Source of the DNA: Halobacterium sp. KA-4
GTDB taxonomy: Archaea; Halobacteriota; Halobacteria; Halobacteriales; Halobacteriaceae
Length of the DNA: 43,932 nt
Direction of reading: 5' to 3'
Assembly: GCF_021028995.1 (NCBI RefSeq)
Contig: NZ_JAJJZG010000022.1
Coordinates: 1 to 43,932 of the forward strand
Shown: one piece after another, positions 1 to 9,488 of the stretch
Numbering within the stretch: position 1 is the first letter of the stretch
How the letters are laid out: every line of letters begins with the position of its first letter
The notes under the pieces: model-generated
What the model was told of the DNA's origin: nothing
Database searches by the model: none
What the model saw: the letters and a program-made list of their open reading frames with translations, nothing else
Made by a program: the position numbers and the translations under genes

Positions 1-201
1 TTGGATGAGACGTACAACCGCCGTACTGGAGTCGAACGAACCAACGAATCAGTGAAGGACTGCGGCCTCGGGCGAACGCACGCCCGAGGCCGCGTCCACG
101 CACGGGCGCAGGTGTTTGTTGCCCTGTGCCTTCGCCTCGTCGTCGCTATCACCAACTACGAACGTGGAGACAATCCGGGAAGTACGATCATCACGGTGTG
201 A
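1..201 (+). CDS. IS4-type DDE transposase, C-terminal part (cut by window edge)
   Basis: This open frame runs in from the left edge and ends at a TGA at 199-201, so only the last ~66 residues are visible. Near its start it carries a perfect Y-x2-R-x3-E-x6-K signature (Y5, R8, E12, K19), the C-terminal catalytic block of IS4-related DDE transposases, where E is the third metal-binding acid. The rest looks like the helical tail of such enzymes. Whether the gene is intact to the left cannot be seen. Its end abuts a nuclease gene on the other strand that is truncated at the same point, so the element probably inserted into that gene. Family is fairly sure; the exact IS is not identified. Confidence 0.7.
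   Translation: MDETYNRRTGVERTNESVKDCGLGRTHARGRVHARAQVFVALCLRLVVAITNYERGDNPGSTIITV
62..93. repeat. 13-bp perfect inverted repeat inside the transposase
   Basis: GCGGCCTCGGGCG (62-74) and CGCCCGAGGCCGC (81-93) are perfect reverse complements with a 6-nt loop. The hairpin lies within the transposase reading frame. It could be a chance product of the GC-rich codons or a structural element of the IS; nothing else in the sequence decides this. Confidence 0.6.
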
Positions 202-207
202 GAAGAG

Positions 208-225
208 TTCTATGACACCCTCCAC
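208..225 (+). repeat. 18-bp repeat, probable IS end (copy 1)
   Basis: TTCTATGACACCCTCCAC occurs here, directly after the transposase stop codon, and again at 15020-15037 in the same orientation; the similarity extends upstream to GGTGTG at 195 and 15007. Because it lies at the junction between the transposase and the truncated nuclease gene, I infer it is the terminal repeat of the IS. Confidence 0.5.
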
Positions 226-575
226 CGTGGGTGGTCGCCCAACGCACTCCCCCCGCAGATCACCAAGTCAATCCGTCCCTCCAAACCATCGTCTGCTATC
301 CACACCTCGTCAGCAATCTCAACATGCTGCCTTGCCAGATTGAACTCAGGGAACCCAATACGCTCCAAAAACGAGTCGAGAAGCGTAGATCCAAACCCGT
401 GCGGCTGCCGCGGATCCAAAAAATACTGCAGCGTATACTGGTATTTTTCCTCCCGAGGTCCTGGAAGAATCGAATATATTCCCTTCGGCCGCTGCACCCG
501 CCGATCCAACCCCATATACTCCTGCACAAATGCCTCTAACTCAGCCGGGTTAAACCCAAAGACATCATCCCCCAT
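210..575 (-). pseudogene. PD-(D/E)XK nuclease family protein, truncated
   Basis: 121 residues starting at an ATG at 575. The body resembles the haloarchaeal PD-(D/E)XK nuclease superfamily (PDDEXK_4-like, recalled): an N-terminal helical part, then GRIDLVICGG, where the aspartate (about residue 103) would be the first catalytic acid. The expected E-x-K strand should follow within about 15-20 residues but the frame instead runs into IS sequence and stops. The catalytic half is therefore missing and the protein should be inactive. It is divergent from the giant helicase/nuclease gene, so the two may once have shared a defence locus. Nuclease assignment is moderate; truncation is clear from the junction. 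Confidence 0.55.
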
Positions 576-852
576 ACATCACCTCATCCACGTTCCCACC
601 TTCAAACTAACTCCCAACCACGAGACGCTTCGACACTCTATTCTACGCAACACATAACTTCACACTCGAAGCGCTCACCGGAGCCACTCAGATACTATAT
701 TCGCGCTATACTGTACCCATCTCGATGGTATTCACCTCTTTACTGCAAGCAGTCCGCACCAGAGAACAGTTAGGATAGTCATACTGGTGTCAGCGAAATC
801 TACATAGGGCGTCACGAGTTACCATATCGGAAGGACCCCTTCGCGCTTCATT

Positions 853-3800
853 ATGGGACGGAATATTGACGACCTCGCGGACGACCGAGCACTAGGAATT
901 CAATCAGCTGGTGAGAACTACCACGACGAATTCCTCGTTAAACGCCCCAAAACAGAGTGGTCGCCCTATATCGATGAAACAGCGAAGGATCTTTCGTCCG
1001 GCATCCAAATCAGCGATCTTTCACTCTCGAAAGATAACTTTGGCCGGGAGTTAGGGGCCTATTACCGGCGAGGATTAAAGAAATCCGCTGGACGCTATGC
1101 CGATTTACCTGCGGTGCTAGAAGAAAGAGTCAGCGATAAGAAACTCGGCCTTCTAGCATACCAACTTAATGAACTCAGTTATGATATTTCGACGACTGAT
1201 ATCGGTATCGACGACGTCGAGAAGGCGACCGAGGCCGTAATCGAGAAACTCCTCACTCGGCACGTCGGTGAGAACTTGAGTGTCTCGTTCGACCTTTCTG
1301 GTGTAACAGTCTCTGACATTACGACACAACTGTTCAACAACGATACTATCGCCTCCAACATCGATCTGCTATTGACTGAAATCGAAAACAGCGCATCACA
1401 AGGTCTGCTTTCGCTTTTGGACGAGCCCCAGATGATGACACCACTGTGGGAGCACCAACGTGATGCGCTGCAAAAGTGGTGGGACCAGGACAGGCGTGGC
1501 TACGTAGATATGGCAACTGCCACCGGGAAAACCGTTCTCGGTCTTGGCGCAATCGCGCTCCAGTACGGCGAGTTACATCCAGATGATCAGTCTATTGGTG
1601 GGGGAGGCGGACACGCAGATTCGAACAGCAGCGACGACGTACTCATCGTCGCACATAGCGATCTGATCCTTGAACAGTGGCGTCGGGAATTCGAAAAACA
1701 CCTCAATATCCCCCAAGAGCGAACGTCGGGGAGTAACGATATTACGCTTGAATGGGGTACGATCCATTTCCGAACTCCCCAGTCCCTCGTCAACGAAGAC
1801 CAAGTAGCATACGACCTAGCACTCCTTGACGAGGCGCACCATTACGCGACTGGAAGCGAGTGGGGATCGCTCCTTGACGAGTTAGATGGCGACGTATTGG
1901 CGATGTCCGGTTCTGTTGACGACGCAGGCAGCGACAGCGAACGCATCAAGGAACGACTCTCAAACAGTATCGGCCCGGAGGTCAAACGATTCACTATCAC
2001 AGATGCGAGAGCGAAAGGTGTTATCCCCTCTTTCGACTGGGAAGTCCATTATGCTCCATACGATGTCGTCGGTGATGACCTCAAGAAAACCGCAGAACGA
2101 GCGGAACGATCGTTCCGTGGCTTCCGGAAGCGCCTACGACAAGACGATCTATCTCTCGATACTGATCGCCGACTCCGAACATATGAGGACGTCCGTCGGT
2201 TCTCCCACACGAAAGAGGGCAATTCGCTAAAACAACAGGACGAGGCGTTTCGAGACCTAGTCACTCGGCTATTTTCACGGCGGACAAAACAGTGGAATCT
2301 TTCGCCGATGTTAGATGCCGTGCTCGATCTCGTCATCGAAAATCACACGACGGAGAAGGTTGTTGTGCTTGCAGACAGCAACGCACAAGTTGAGGAGTTG
2401 GAATCCCGGATCACCGACATCGTTGCAAATCCATCTTCGGTGTATCTCGTGTCCGGCTCACAGAGCAGGGAGGAACAGCGTGAAACGATTGAGGAATTCG
2501 ATGAGCCGGAAAGTTCGGGAGTCCTTATTGGTACTGGTGACCTGCTGGGTGAAGGGGTCGATATGGAGCACGCATCAGTGGCAATCAATATGGCCACTGG
2601 TGGGGTAAATCAGGAACTCGTTCAACGGATTGGGCGTGTGCTTCGAAATCCTGACGATACGCCTAAGCACGCGATGTTCTACAACGTCGTCGGCGTCTCT
2701 CCGACCGAAGACGCAGCTATTCCGCGGGAAGACGGTAAGCAGCTTCTAGAGCAAGCAGCAGGCTTCTGTTCGCTTGGACGCCGTTTCGATAAGCTACCCG
2801 GATTTGCAAAGTCAGAGACGCTTGATGGAAGCGTTGTCGAGACGCTCTTGCATGAGGGGACACAGTTTGTCACCGCGCTTGACGCTGACGGTGAGTACGA
2901 CTGGGACAAAGAGATCATCAATCAAGCCGACCTAACGGCACTCCACGACGCTGTTCAAGCCAACGATGGAGATGTCGAGACGATTCTAGGCGAATGGGAG
3001 GAATACACCTGGGAACATAGCGAAGAGAGCACAGAGGCCCACAACGAGGAAGACACAGACGTTCCGTCTGAGACTACTGGCGACCAATCAGAAACCGAGC
3101 AAGGCGAAACGGGATCGATATCGAGTGATGCGGAGTCGCTGTCAACGACTAAGCGCGGTCGTATCGAAGACCTTGTCCGACTCCAACCAACGAAGAACGC
3201 GGCACTACAGACCCAGTGGGGGTTATCATCCGGGAGCGACGTTCACGAGTACCTCCAGTCTGACCTCGCAGACTATCACTTCCGTGATAGCGACAGCCTC
3301 ATCTGGGCCAGTGACGAAGCCGAAAGCCTCGTGAATGGTGACTCATCCACTGGAGAGGAAACAACACCATCGAAATCGGGTGCCGGCACCGGCCCGGAAT
3401 CCACTCCGGAACGTCTGACGGACAACAATTTGCTCGATGAGATTCGCCGTCTGAAGACAGATCTCGGCGAGGTACCCACAAAGATCGAGATGACGAATCA
3501 AGGAGAGTACGACGTTAGCCAGTTTGAGAGTGCCTTTGGTTCGTGGTCTACTGCAGTTCGAGAAGCAGGGTTTGAGCCCCATGGGTCACAGAAGGGCAAG
3601 TACACTCGAGAAGATGTACTCTCAGGCCTGCATGAGGTCGCCACGACGCTTGGGAAATCACCATCAGTAAACGACGTCAATAAGCACGCCCCATTCAGTG
3701 CAACCGTTGTCTACAACTACTTCGACTCAATTGGCGATGCGCGGCGAGCTGCGGGCGTTAACCAACTAGACAACAGTGAAGAAACGACAGACAGAGATGA

Positions 3801-6800
3801 GAACGCGGCGGACATAGAATCGAACCCACTTGCCGAATACTACGAGGTCTTCCGAACCTTCGCGTCGCTTCTCGAACGGCTTGTTGAGTCCGAGCAGACG
3901 GCGTACCGCGTCGACGGCGACGACCCGATGAACCGCTGGCGAGCCGAAGTTAATAACGTCATATTTGGCGATGGATTGATGGAGGACAGTCCGAGTTATG
4001 CCCAACAACAAGGCTCCCGAAATCCCCATAAGATGGCGGAATACCGCCAAGCGTTTGGTGACGGAGAGAGTGTCACTGAGTATCAATCCACAGAAACCAA
4101 GCGCTTGAACGACGAGGATGCCGCGGCGCTAATCGAACCTGACGTCATCGATCCTGACCAACAAATCTACCTCCCCGTCGCACCACACTCTGGAGTACCC
4201 CTCCCAATCACAGTCTCGTCTGACGACGAATTGGACGAGGCGATCGCGCTTCTTCAGGAATTCCCCTCGGAACCCGAACCCGCGAGTCGTGAGCAGTCCG
4301 AATCACAACCAACAGAAACCGATCAAGACGACCCGCAGTCCGACACAACTACGTCTGCCGACAAGGATGAGACTGCACCAGGGCAAGACGATAATAACCA
4401 AGAGTTAGACTCCGATACCGAGAAGGACAGCGAGACGCAGGAACAGACGATATTCTGGAAGCAGGACGTTGAGCCAATTACCGAGTACGAGGCGGAAGAA
4501 GCGGTTAATGAAGAGTCCTCCGCGAATGGCGACTCATTAGATACAAAGATCGACGAGTGGAAATCGCAGTTGCTCGACCTCACCCGGCGGAACAAACTCG
4601 TCTCGTTCAAACCAACGAAGACGAAGAGCCTCCCGTTCGAGGACTCGAACCCGACGACTATCGCGGGAGAGATTGACGGTGACGGTGAGCTCTTTATTCG
4701 GAAACGAGCGAACGAGGACGAAGAAGACGAGCAGTCTGTCATCGAAGCGAATGAAGTACTGCCGACTCGGTCACCGGATGAAGCGGCTAACTCGCTGTCT
4801 CAGATCGAGCTCAAGAACAAGCAGTACCTTCGGGAACGCGGGGTTGATTCGCTGTACCTATCACTCGGGATGCTGCGTTGGTATAGTGTAGACTACAGTG
4901 ACGAGGCGAATCGCTCGCCACTGTTCCTCGCCCCGGTCGAATTAGAAGAGAAGACGATTCAGGATGAGGAGAAACACGACTATGTTCTCAAACCAAAAGC
5001 GGATGGAATCCGGCTAAACCCGGCTCTTCGCAAGAAACTCGCGGCCGAGCGGGGAATTAGCCTGCCTGCAGATGACGCTCTCTCACTTGCAGGAATCGAC
5101 GCAGCATTCGAAGCAGTATACGAGACGCTGCGTGGCTTCGACCAGTGGACGATTCAACCGGACGTGGTGCTGGGAATCTTCGACTTCACCAAGTTCAGTC
5201 TCTACTCTGACCTAGAGCGCAACAGGGACGAAATCAAGAGCAATCCGATTATTCGGGCGCTCAACGGCGAGATGGAGCCGATTCAAAACGCCGAAGGTGA
5301 CATCACAACACCGAGTGCCTCAGAGCTTGACGATGTCGTCGATCCTATCGACACGTACCAAGTCCTTGACGCGGATTCCAGTCAGCAAGAGGCAATCGAA
5401 GCGGCGAAACGAGACAAAAGCTTCGTCCTCCAGGGACCACCCGGGACGGGGAAGAGTCAGACAATTGCGAATATCATCGCGGAGAAACTAGCTGCCGGTG
5501 AGCGCGTCTTGTTCGTGAGCGAAAAGCAGGCAGCACTCGACGTGGTCAAAAGCCGACTCAATGATGTTGGACTCGGACGATTCTGTCTCGAAGTCCACGG
5601 TGAGAAAGCGGCCAATACGGAAGTTCTCGGAAGCCTCGAAACCGAACTGCAGGCCTCGAAAATCAAGTCTTCGGACGAACGTGCCAAACGGCTTGGAAAA
5701 CTCCGAGAGCGGCGAGACACGATCAATCAGTACGGACAACAACTGTTCTACTCCCCTGACGGGTGGGATCTGACCGCGTACCAGGCGTTCGGCATCGTAA
5801 GTGAACGCGCAGACGCTCCCCGGATCGACATCGGCATCACACAACCACTGAGCGTCGAACAGGAGACACTCGAAAGTGCTGTCGATGAGTTAGTGACGCT
5901 GGCACGCTTCGACGACGAAATCGATACGTATGAAACGAGCCCGTGGCGACACACCACGCTCCGACAGTGGGGCGTGGATACCGGCAACTCGATGCGTCAG
6001 TCACTAGATCGGCAAGTCGAAGCCATCGAGACGCTACAAGACGTTGCAGACGAACTTAAGACAGAACTAGGGGTTCGTCCGGAATCAGTTGCTGACCTCC
6101 GTGAGATGAAGCAACTGTTAGACTACGTCTCGAATCGACCAGATATCGCCTGGCAGGAAGCCTTCTTCGATGGATCGTTCTCCCAAGCGGGTGGACGGTT
6201 TGAGGACCTCGCAGACCTCGAACAAGAGCGGAAATCACTCATCAACGACCTCTCAGACCACTATCAGCGGAGCTTCTTCTCTGCAAACGGCGCTGACCTC
6301 AATAATGACCTCGCAGCATACGGGATGCTGAAGGTGGTCAAACCGAGTTATCGCTCTCTCAAACGAAAGGTTACGACCCACACTCAGGAAGCCTACGACC
6401 CGAGCCACGACCAACTCCTCGAAGATACACGCAAGCTCGCCGAGGTACAGCGTATTGAAGACCGAAGGGAGGATTTCCGGGGGATTATACAGCGCCTTGG
6501 GCCGCTGTACGAAGGCGGCGATACAGATTGGGAGACGCTAGCCCAAGCCCAGCGTTGGGTTGCCGGACTTGATAAGTACGAATCCACGTTCACGGACCCG
6601 ATCATCGAGTCCCTTGTTGATAACACACTTCCGAGCGTGGGTCAATTACTGGAACGGGCGGACGCAGCGCTCGCGGACTACGACGATGCTGCCACGTTCT
6701 TCGAGAACTCGATGAACGTACAGAAGATGCGGGTCAACAGCAACTCATTCCGGAAGGCATCGTTCCCTGACCTGTCGGAGACGCTTCGAACACTTCGCGG

Positions 6801-9414
6801 TGACGTCCCTGCCTTGCAGCGCCGTGTCCAGTTCGCCTCACAACTGGAAACCGTCCGTGAAACGATTTGTGAAGAGTACGTCGAACGGTTCCTCCAAGGG
6901 GACTACAGCAGCGACCACCTCGTCCCAGCCTTCAAAAAGCGATTCTACACGAAATTGCTCAACAGCGTGTACGAGCAAACGGGCCTCGGGTCATTCAACA
7001 CTGACAAGATGGAACGGTACGTCGAAGAATTCCGTCGCTTGGACGAGGAACAACAGGAACTCGCAAAGATCGAAGTCCAACACGAGGTGACGAAACGCCG
7101 CCCGTCGTTGAATCTGGAGCACGCATCCAGCTCCGAGCAGGTACTCGTGCGCCGAGAAGCGGAAAAACAACGCAAGCACAAGCCGCTTCGTGAACTATTC
7201 GACGAAGCAGGTTCGTTTATCACGCAACTAACGCCGTGCTTTATGATGAGTCCACTATCGGTCGCCCAGTACCTCAAAGCGGACTCGATCCAATTCGACA
7301 CTGTCGTGTTCGACGAGGCATCACAGATCATGCCACAAGACGCCGTGAGCAGCCTTATCCGTGCCGATCAAGCGATCATCGCGGGCGACACAAAACAACT
7401 CCCGCCAACATCGTTCTTCCACTCCGATGTCGAAACGACGGAAGACGTGCGAGAAGATCTCGACAGTATTCTTGAGGAGACAGCCTCAGTCCTCCCCGAG
7501 AAGAATCTCCGATGGCACTACCGGAGCCGCACAGAGGAACTCATTCAATTCTCGAACTACCACTACTACAACAATAGCCTGCGGACGTTCCCTGAGAACG
7601 ACCCTGATATCGAAACCGGCGTTTCCTTCGAGTACGTCGAAGATGGCGTCTACGACCGGGGTGGGTCAAGACAAAACAAAGTCGAAGCCCAGCGCATTAT
7701 TGACTTAATCGAAGAGCACGCAGAGGAACGTAGCAACAAGAGCCTCGGCGTCGTCGCGTTCAGTAGCGCCCAAGAACAGGCGATTCGAGATGCACTTGCC
7801 GAGCGGCGCGAGGAAAGTCCCGTACTCAATGCGTTCGTCAGCCAAGACGACGTGCTTGACGAGTTCTTCATCAAGAACCTCGAAATGGTGCAAGGCGACG
7901 AACGTGACCGGATGATATTCAGCGTCGGCTACGGTCCAGCCCAAGACGGCACGATATCCACAAACTTCGGCCCACTCAACAAGAGCGGCGGGGAACGACG
8001 ACTCAACGTCGCAGTGACGCGAGCAAAAGAACAGGTCACAGTCGTGTGCTCGATGCTCCCCGGCGACATCGATCTCTCCGGATCGAACAGCACCGGTGCC
8101 AAGCACTTCAAGAACTATCTCGAATACGCGCGGAACGGCGAACAAGCGCTCGTCCGAAACGACCACGTAACTGAGACGCTTGATTTCGACTCGCAGTTTG
8201 AAGAAGCAGTATACGACGCCCTCGAAGCAGAAGGATACGACATCGTCCCCCAAGTCCAGAGCTCCAGCTACAGCATCGACTTGGCAATCAAGCACCCGGA
8301 GCAGCCCGGCAAATTCATACTCGGTATCGAGTGCGATGGTGCCGCATACCACTCCTCAAAGACAGCCCGAGATCGGGACCGCACCCGGCAGATGGTACTT
8401 GAAAACTTGGGCTGGACGATTCACCGGATATGGTCCCCAGACTGGGCGTCCAATAAAGAGCACCAACTTGAGAAAGTTGAAGAAAAGGTTCAATCTCTAC
8501 TGCAAGGTAAACCAACCACGTCTGATGCGCAGGAAATCCCCTCATATGAACCAGAAGCAATTGATTTTGATTCGAAGACAGATCATGAGGCGATCACGGA
8601 GTATCAGACCCCTGAGCTAATCCCGTCTGATCGATATTCTCCGGATAAGCAAGGGCATAGTTCGGCAATTCAAAATTCCTTGAAGGACATCGTCACCCGA
8701 TACGGACCACTTGATCGTGAGACGGCGTTTCAAACTGCTCTAGATGTCTGGTCCGAATCGAGACTCGGTAAAAACGTACAGAAGACCTTCGAGAGCGAGC
8801 TGAGGAGTCTGAAGGCCTCCGATGAGATCTTTGAGAAAGACGAGTATCTCTGGCCCAACTCTGAGGACTTGGATTTCACTGTGAAAGTCAATACTGATAC
8901 AGCAAATCGATCTATTGACGAAATTCCGATTGAAGAAGTTGCGAAAGCAGTGTCACTGCTGCTAGAAGAAGGAGGTCAAATGACCCGTGATGACCTTGGA
9001 CTGGAAACAGCCAAACTGTTCGGATATCACCGACGAGGGAACCGAATCAAGGAACGCCTCAAAACTACGATAAACTCCCTCAAAGAAATCGACGCCATCG
9101 AGGAGAACGAAGATCGGATTGCTGCCCGGCCAGAGGTAGATGTCGATAACCGATTGCTGCAAACCATATACGATACTACCTTCACCCAAGCAGAGGAAAA
9201 ATCGTCTCAAGACCCTGATCAGCATACAACGAGCCTTAGTACGAATTCGGATAACTCGTTAAATGCTAAGCAAGGGAAGATCTCTGCTTCTGAACTCGGA
9301 GGACGATGCCCAAGCTGCGGCCATCAATCGTTTAGACTTGAACACGAAGGAGAAACGGTCACTTGTCTCAAGTGCGGCAAAAACCATTTGAAAGGCTCAC
9401 TTGACCCCCTCTGA
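853..9414 (+). CDS. Giant SF2 helicase / HNH-repeat / DUF4011-SF1 helicase / Vsr-like nuclease protein
   Basis: 2853 residues. Order of parts: SF2 (restriction-type DEAD/H) helicase with Walker A ATATGKT (221-227), DEAH (326-329) and QRIGR motif VI (591-595); acidic linker; two HNH-associated repeats (about 860-907 and 920-965); second acidic linker; DUF4011-like region from about 1230 (LLDLTRRNKL); SF1 helicase with GPPGTGKSQT (1528-1537), DEAS Walker B (2154-2157) and NVAVTRAKE (about 2385-2393); Vsr/MTES_1575-type nuclease with D2476 and E2493-C-D2495; DUF3320-like region (about 2597-2790); C-terminal zinc ribbon (C2819, C2822, C2838, C2841). DUF4011-helicase-Vsr proteins are known or suspected phage-defence proteins (Hhe type in my memory); the added N-terminal helicase module of about 1200 residues is unusual. 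A weak TATA-like CCATATCG lies about 25 nt upstream of the ATG. No stop or frameshift is seen. Likely role, by inference: ATP-driven recognition and cleavage of invading DNA. Confidence 0.85.
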   Translation: MGRNIDDLADDRALGIQSAGENYHDEFLVKRPKTEWSPYIDETAKDLSSGIQISDLSLSKDNFGRELGAYYRRGLKKSAGRYADLPAVLEERVSDKKLGLLAYQLNELSYDISTTDIGIDDVEKATEAVIEKLLTRHVGENLSVSFDLSGVTVSDITTQLFNNDTIASNIDLLLTEIENSASQGLLSLLDEPQMMTPLWEHQRDALQKWWDQDRRGYVDMATATGKTVLGLGAIALQYGELHPDDQSIGGGGGHADSNSSDDVLIVAHSDLILEQWRREFEKHLNIPQERTSGSNDITLEWGTIHFRTPQSLVNEDQVAYDLALLDEAHHYATGSEWGSLLDELDGDVLAMSGSVDDAGSDSERIKERLSNSIGPEVKRFTITDARAKGVIPSFDWEVHYAPYDVVGDDLKKTAERAERSFRGFRKRLRQDDLSLDTDRRLRTYEDVRRFSHTKEGNSLKQQDEAFRDLVTRLFSRRTKQWNLSPMLDAVLDLVIENHTTEKVVVLADSNAQVEELESRITDIVANPSSVYLVSGSQSREEQRETIEEFDEPESSGVLIGTGDLLGEGVDMEHASVAINMATGGVNQELVQRIGRVLRNPDDTPKHAMFYNVVGVSPTEDAAIPREDGKQLLEQAAGFCSLGRRFDKLPGFAKSETLDGSVVETLLHEGTQFVTALDADGEYDWDKEIINQADLTALHDAVQANDGDVETILGEWEEYTWEHSEESTEAHNEEDTDVPSETTGDQSETEQGETGSISSDAESLSTTKRGRIEDLVRLQPTKNAALQTQWGLSSGSDVHEYLQSDLADYHFRDSDSLIWASDEAESLVNGDSSTGEETTPSKSGAGTGPESTPERLTDNNLLDEIRRLKTDLGEVPTKIEMTNQGEYDVSQFESAFGSWSTAVREAGFEPHGSQKGKYTREDVLSGLHEVATTLGKSPSVNDVNKHAPFSATVVYNYFDSIGDARRAAGVNQLDNSEETTDRDENAADIESNPLAEYYEVFRTFASLLERLVESEQTAYRVDGDDPMNRWRAEVNNVIFGDGLMEDSPSYAQQQGSRNPHKMAEYRQAFGDGESVTEYQSTETKRLNDEDAAALIEPDVIDPDQQIYLPVAPHSGVPLPITVSSDDELDEAIALLQEFPSEPEPASREQSESQPTETDQDDPQSDTTTSADKDETAPGQDDNNQELDSDTEKDSETQEQTIFWKQDVEPITEYEAEEAVNEESSANGDSLDTKIDEWKSQLLDLTRRNKLVSFKPTKTKSLPFEDSNPTTIAGEIDGDGELFIRKRANEDEEDEQSVIEANEVLPTRSPDEAANSLSQIELKNKQYLRERGVDSLYLSLGMLRWYSVDYSDEANRSPLFLAPVELEEKTIQDEEKHDYVLKPKADGIRLNPALRKKLAAERGISLPADDALSLAGIDAAFEAVYETLRGFDQWTIQPDVVLGIFDFTKFSLYSDLERNRDEIKSNPIIRALNGEMEPIQNAEGDITTPSASELDDVVDPIDTYQVLDADSSQQEAIEAAKRDKSFVLQGPPGTGKSQTIANIIAEKLAAGERVLFVSEKQAALDVVKSRLNDVGLGRFCLEVHGEKAANTEVLGSLETELQASKIKSSDERAKRLGKLRERRDTINQYGQQLFYSPDGWDLTAYQAFGIVSERADAPRIDIGITQPLSVEQETLESAVDELVTLARFDDEIDTYETSPWRHTTLRQWGVDTGNSMRQSLDRQVEAIETLQDVADELKTELGVRPESVADLREMKQLLDYVSNRPDIAWQEAFFDGSFSQAGGRFEDLADLEQERKSLINDLSDHYQRSFFSANGADLNNDLAAYGMLKVVKPSYRSLKRKVTTHTQEAYDPSHDQLLEDTRKLAEVQRIEDRREDFRGIIQRLGPLYEGGDTDWETLAQAQRWVAGLDKYESTFTDPIIESLVDNTLPSVGQLLERADAALADYDDAATFFENSMNVQKMRVNSNSFRKASFPDLSETLRTLRGDVPALQRRVQFASQLETVRETICEEYVERFLQGDYSSDHLVPAFKKRFYTKLLNSVYEQTGLGSFNTDKMERYVEEFRRLDEEQQELAKIEVQHEVTKRRPSLNLEHASSSEQVLVRREAEKQRKHKPLRELFDEAGSFITQLTPCFMMSPLSVAQYLKADSIQFDTVVFDEASQIMPQDAVSSLIRADQAIIAGDTKQLPPTSFFHSDVETTEDVREDLDSILEETASVLPEKNLRWHYRSRTEELIQFSNYHYYNNSLRTFPENDPDIETGVSFEYVEDGVYDRGGSRQNKVEAQRIIDLIEEHAEERSNKSLGVVAFSSAQEQAIRDALAERREESPVLNAFVSQDDVLDEFFIKNLEMVQGDERDRMIFSVGYGPAQDGTISTNFGPLNKSGGERRLNVAVTRAKEQVTVVCSMLPGDIDLSGSNSTGAKHFKNYLEYARNGEQALVRNDHVTETLDFDSQFEEAVYDALEAEGYDIVPQVQSSSYSIDLAIKHPEQPGKFILGIECDGAAYHSSKTARDRDRTRQMVLENLGWTIHRIWSPDWASNKEHQLEKVEEKVQSLLQGKPTTSDAQEIPSYEPEAIDFDSKTDHEAITEYQTPELIPSDRYSPDKQGHSSAIQNSLKDIVTRYGPLDRETAFQTALDVWSESRLGKNVQKTFESELRSLKASDEIFEKDEYLWPNSEDLDFTVKVNTDTANRSIDEIPIEEVAKAVSLLLEEGGQMTRDDLGLETAKLFGYHRRGNRIKERLKTTINSLKEIDAIEENEDRIAARPEVDVDNRLLQTIYDTTFTQAEEKSSQDPDQHTTSLSTNSDNSLNAKQGKISASELGGRCPSCGHQSFRLEHEGETVTCLKCGKNHLKGSLDPL

Positions 9415-9488
9415 TCCATCAAAGAGGACTTCTCAGCCACAAATAACGCTGGATAACGAGAAACACCTCGTCATGTTTTGAGTGGTAC

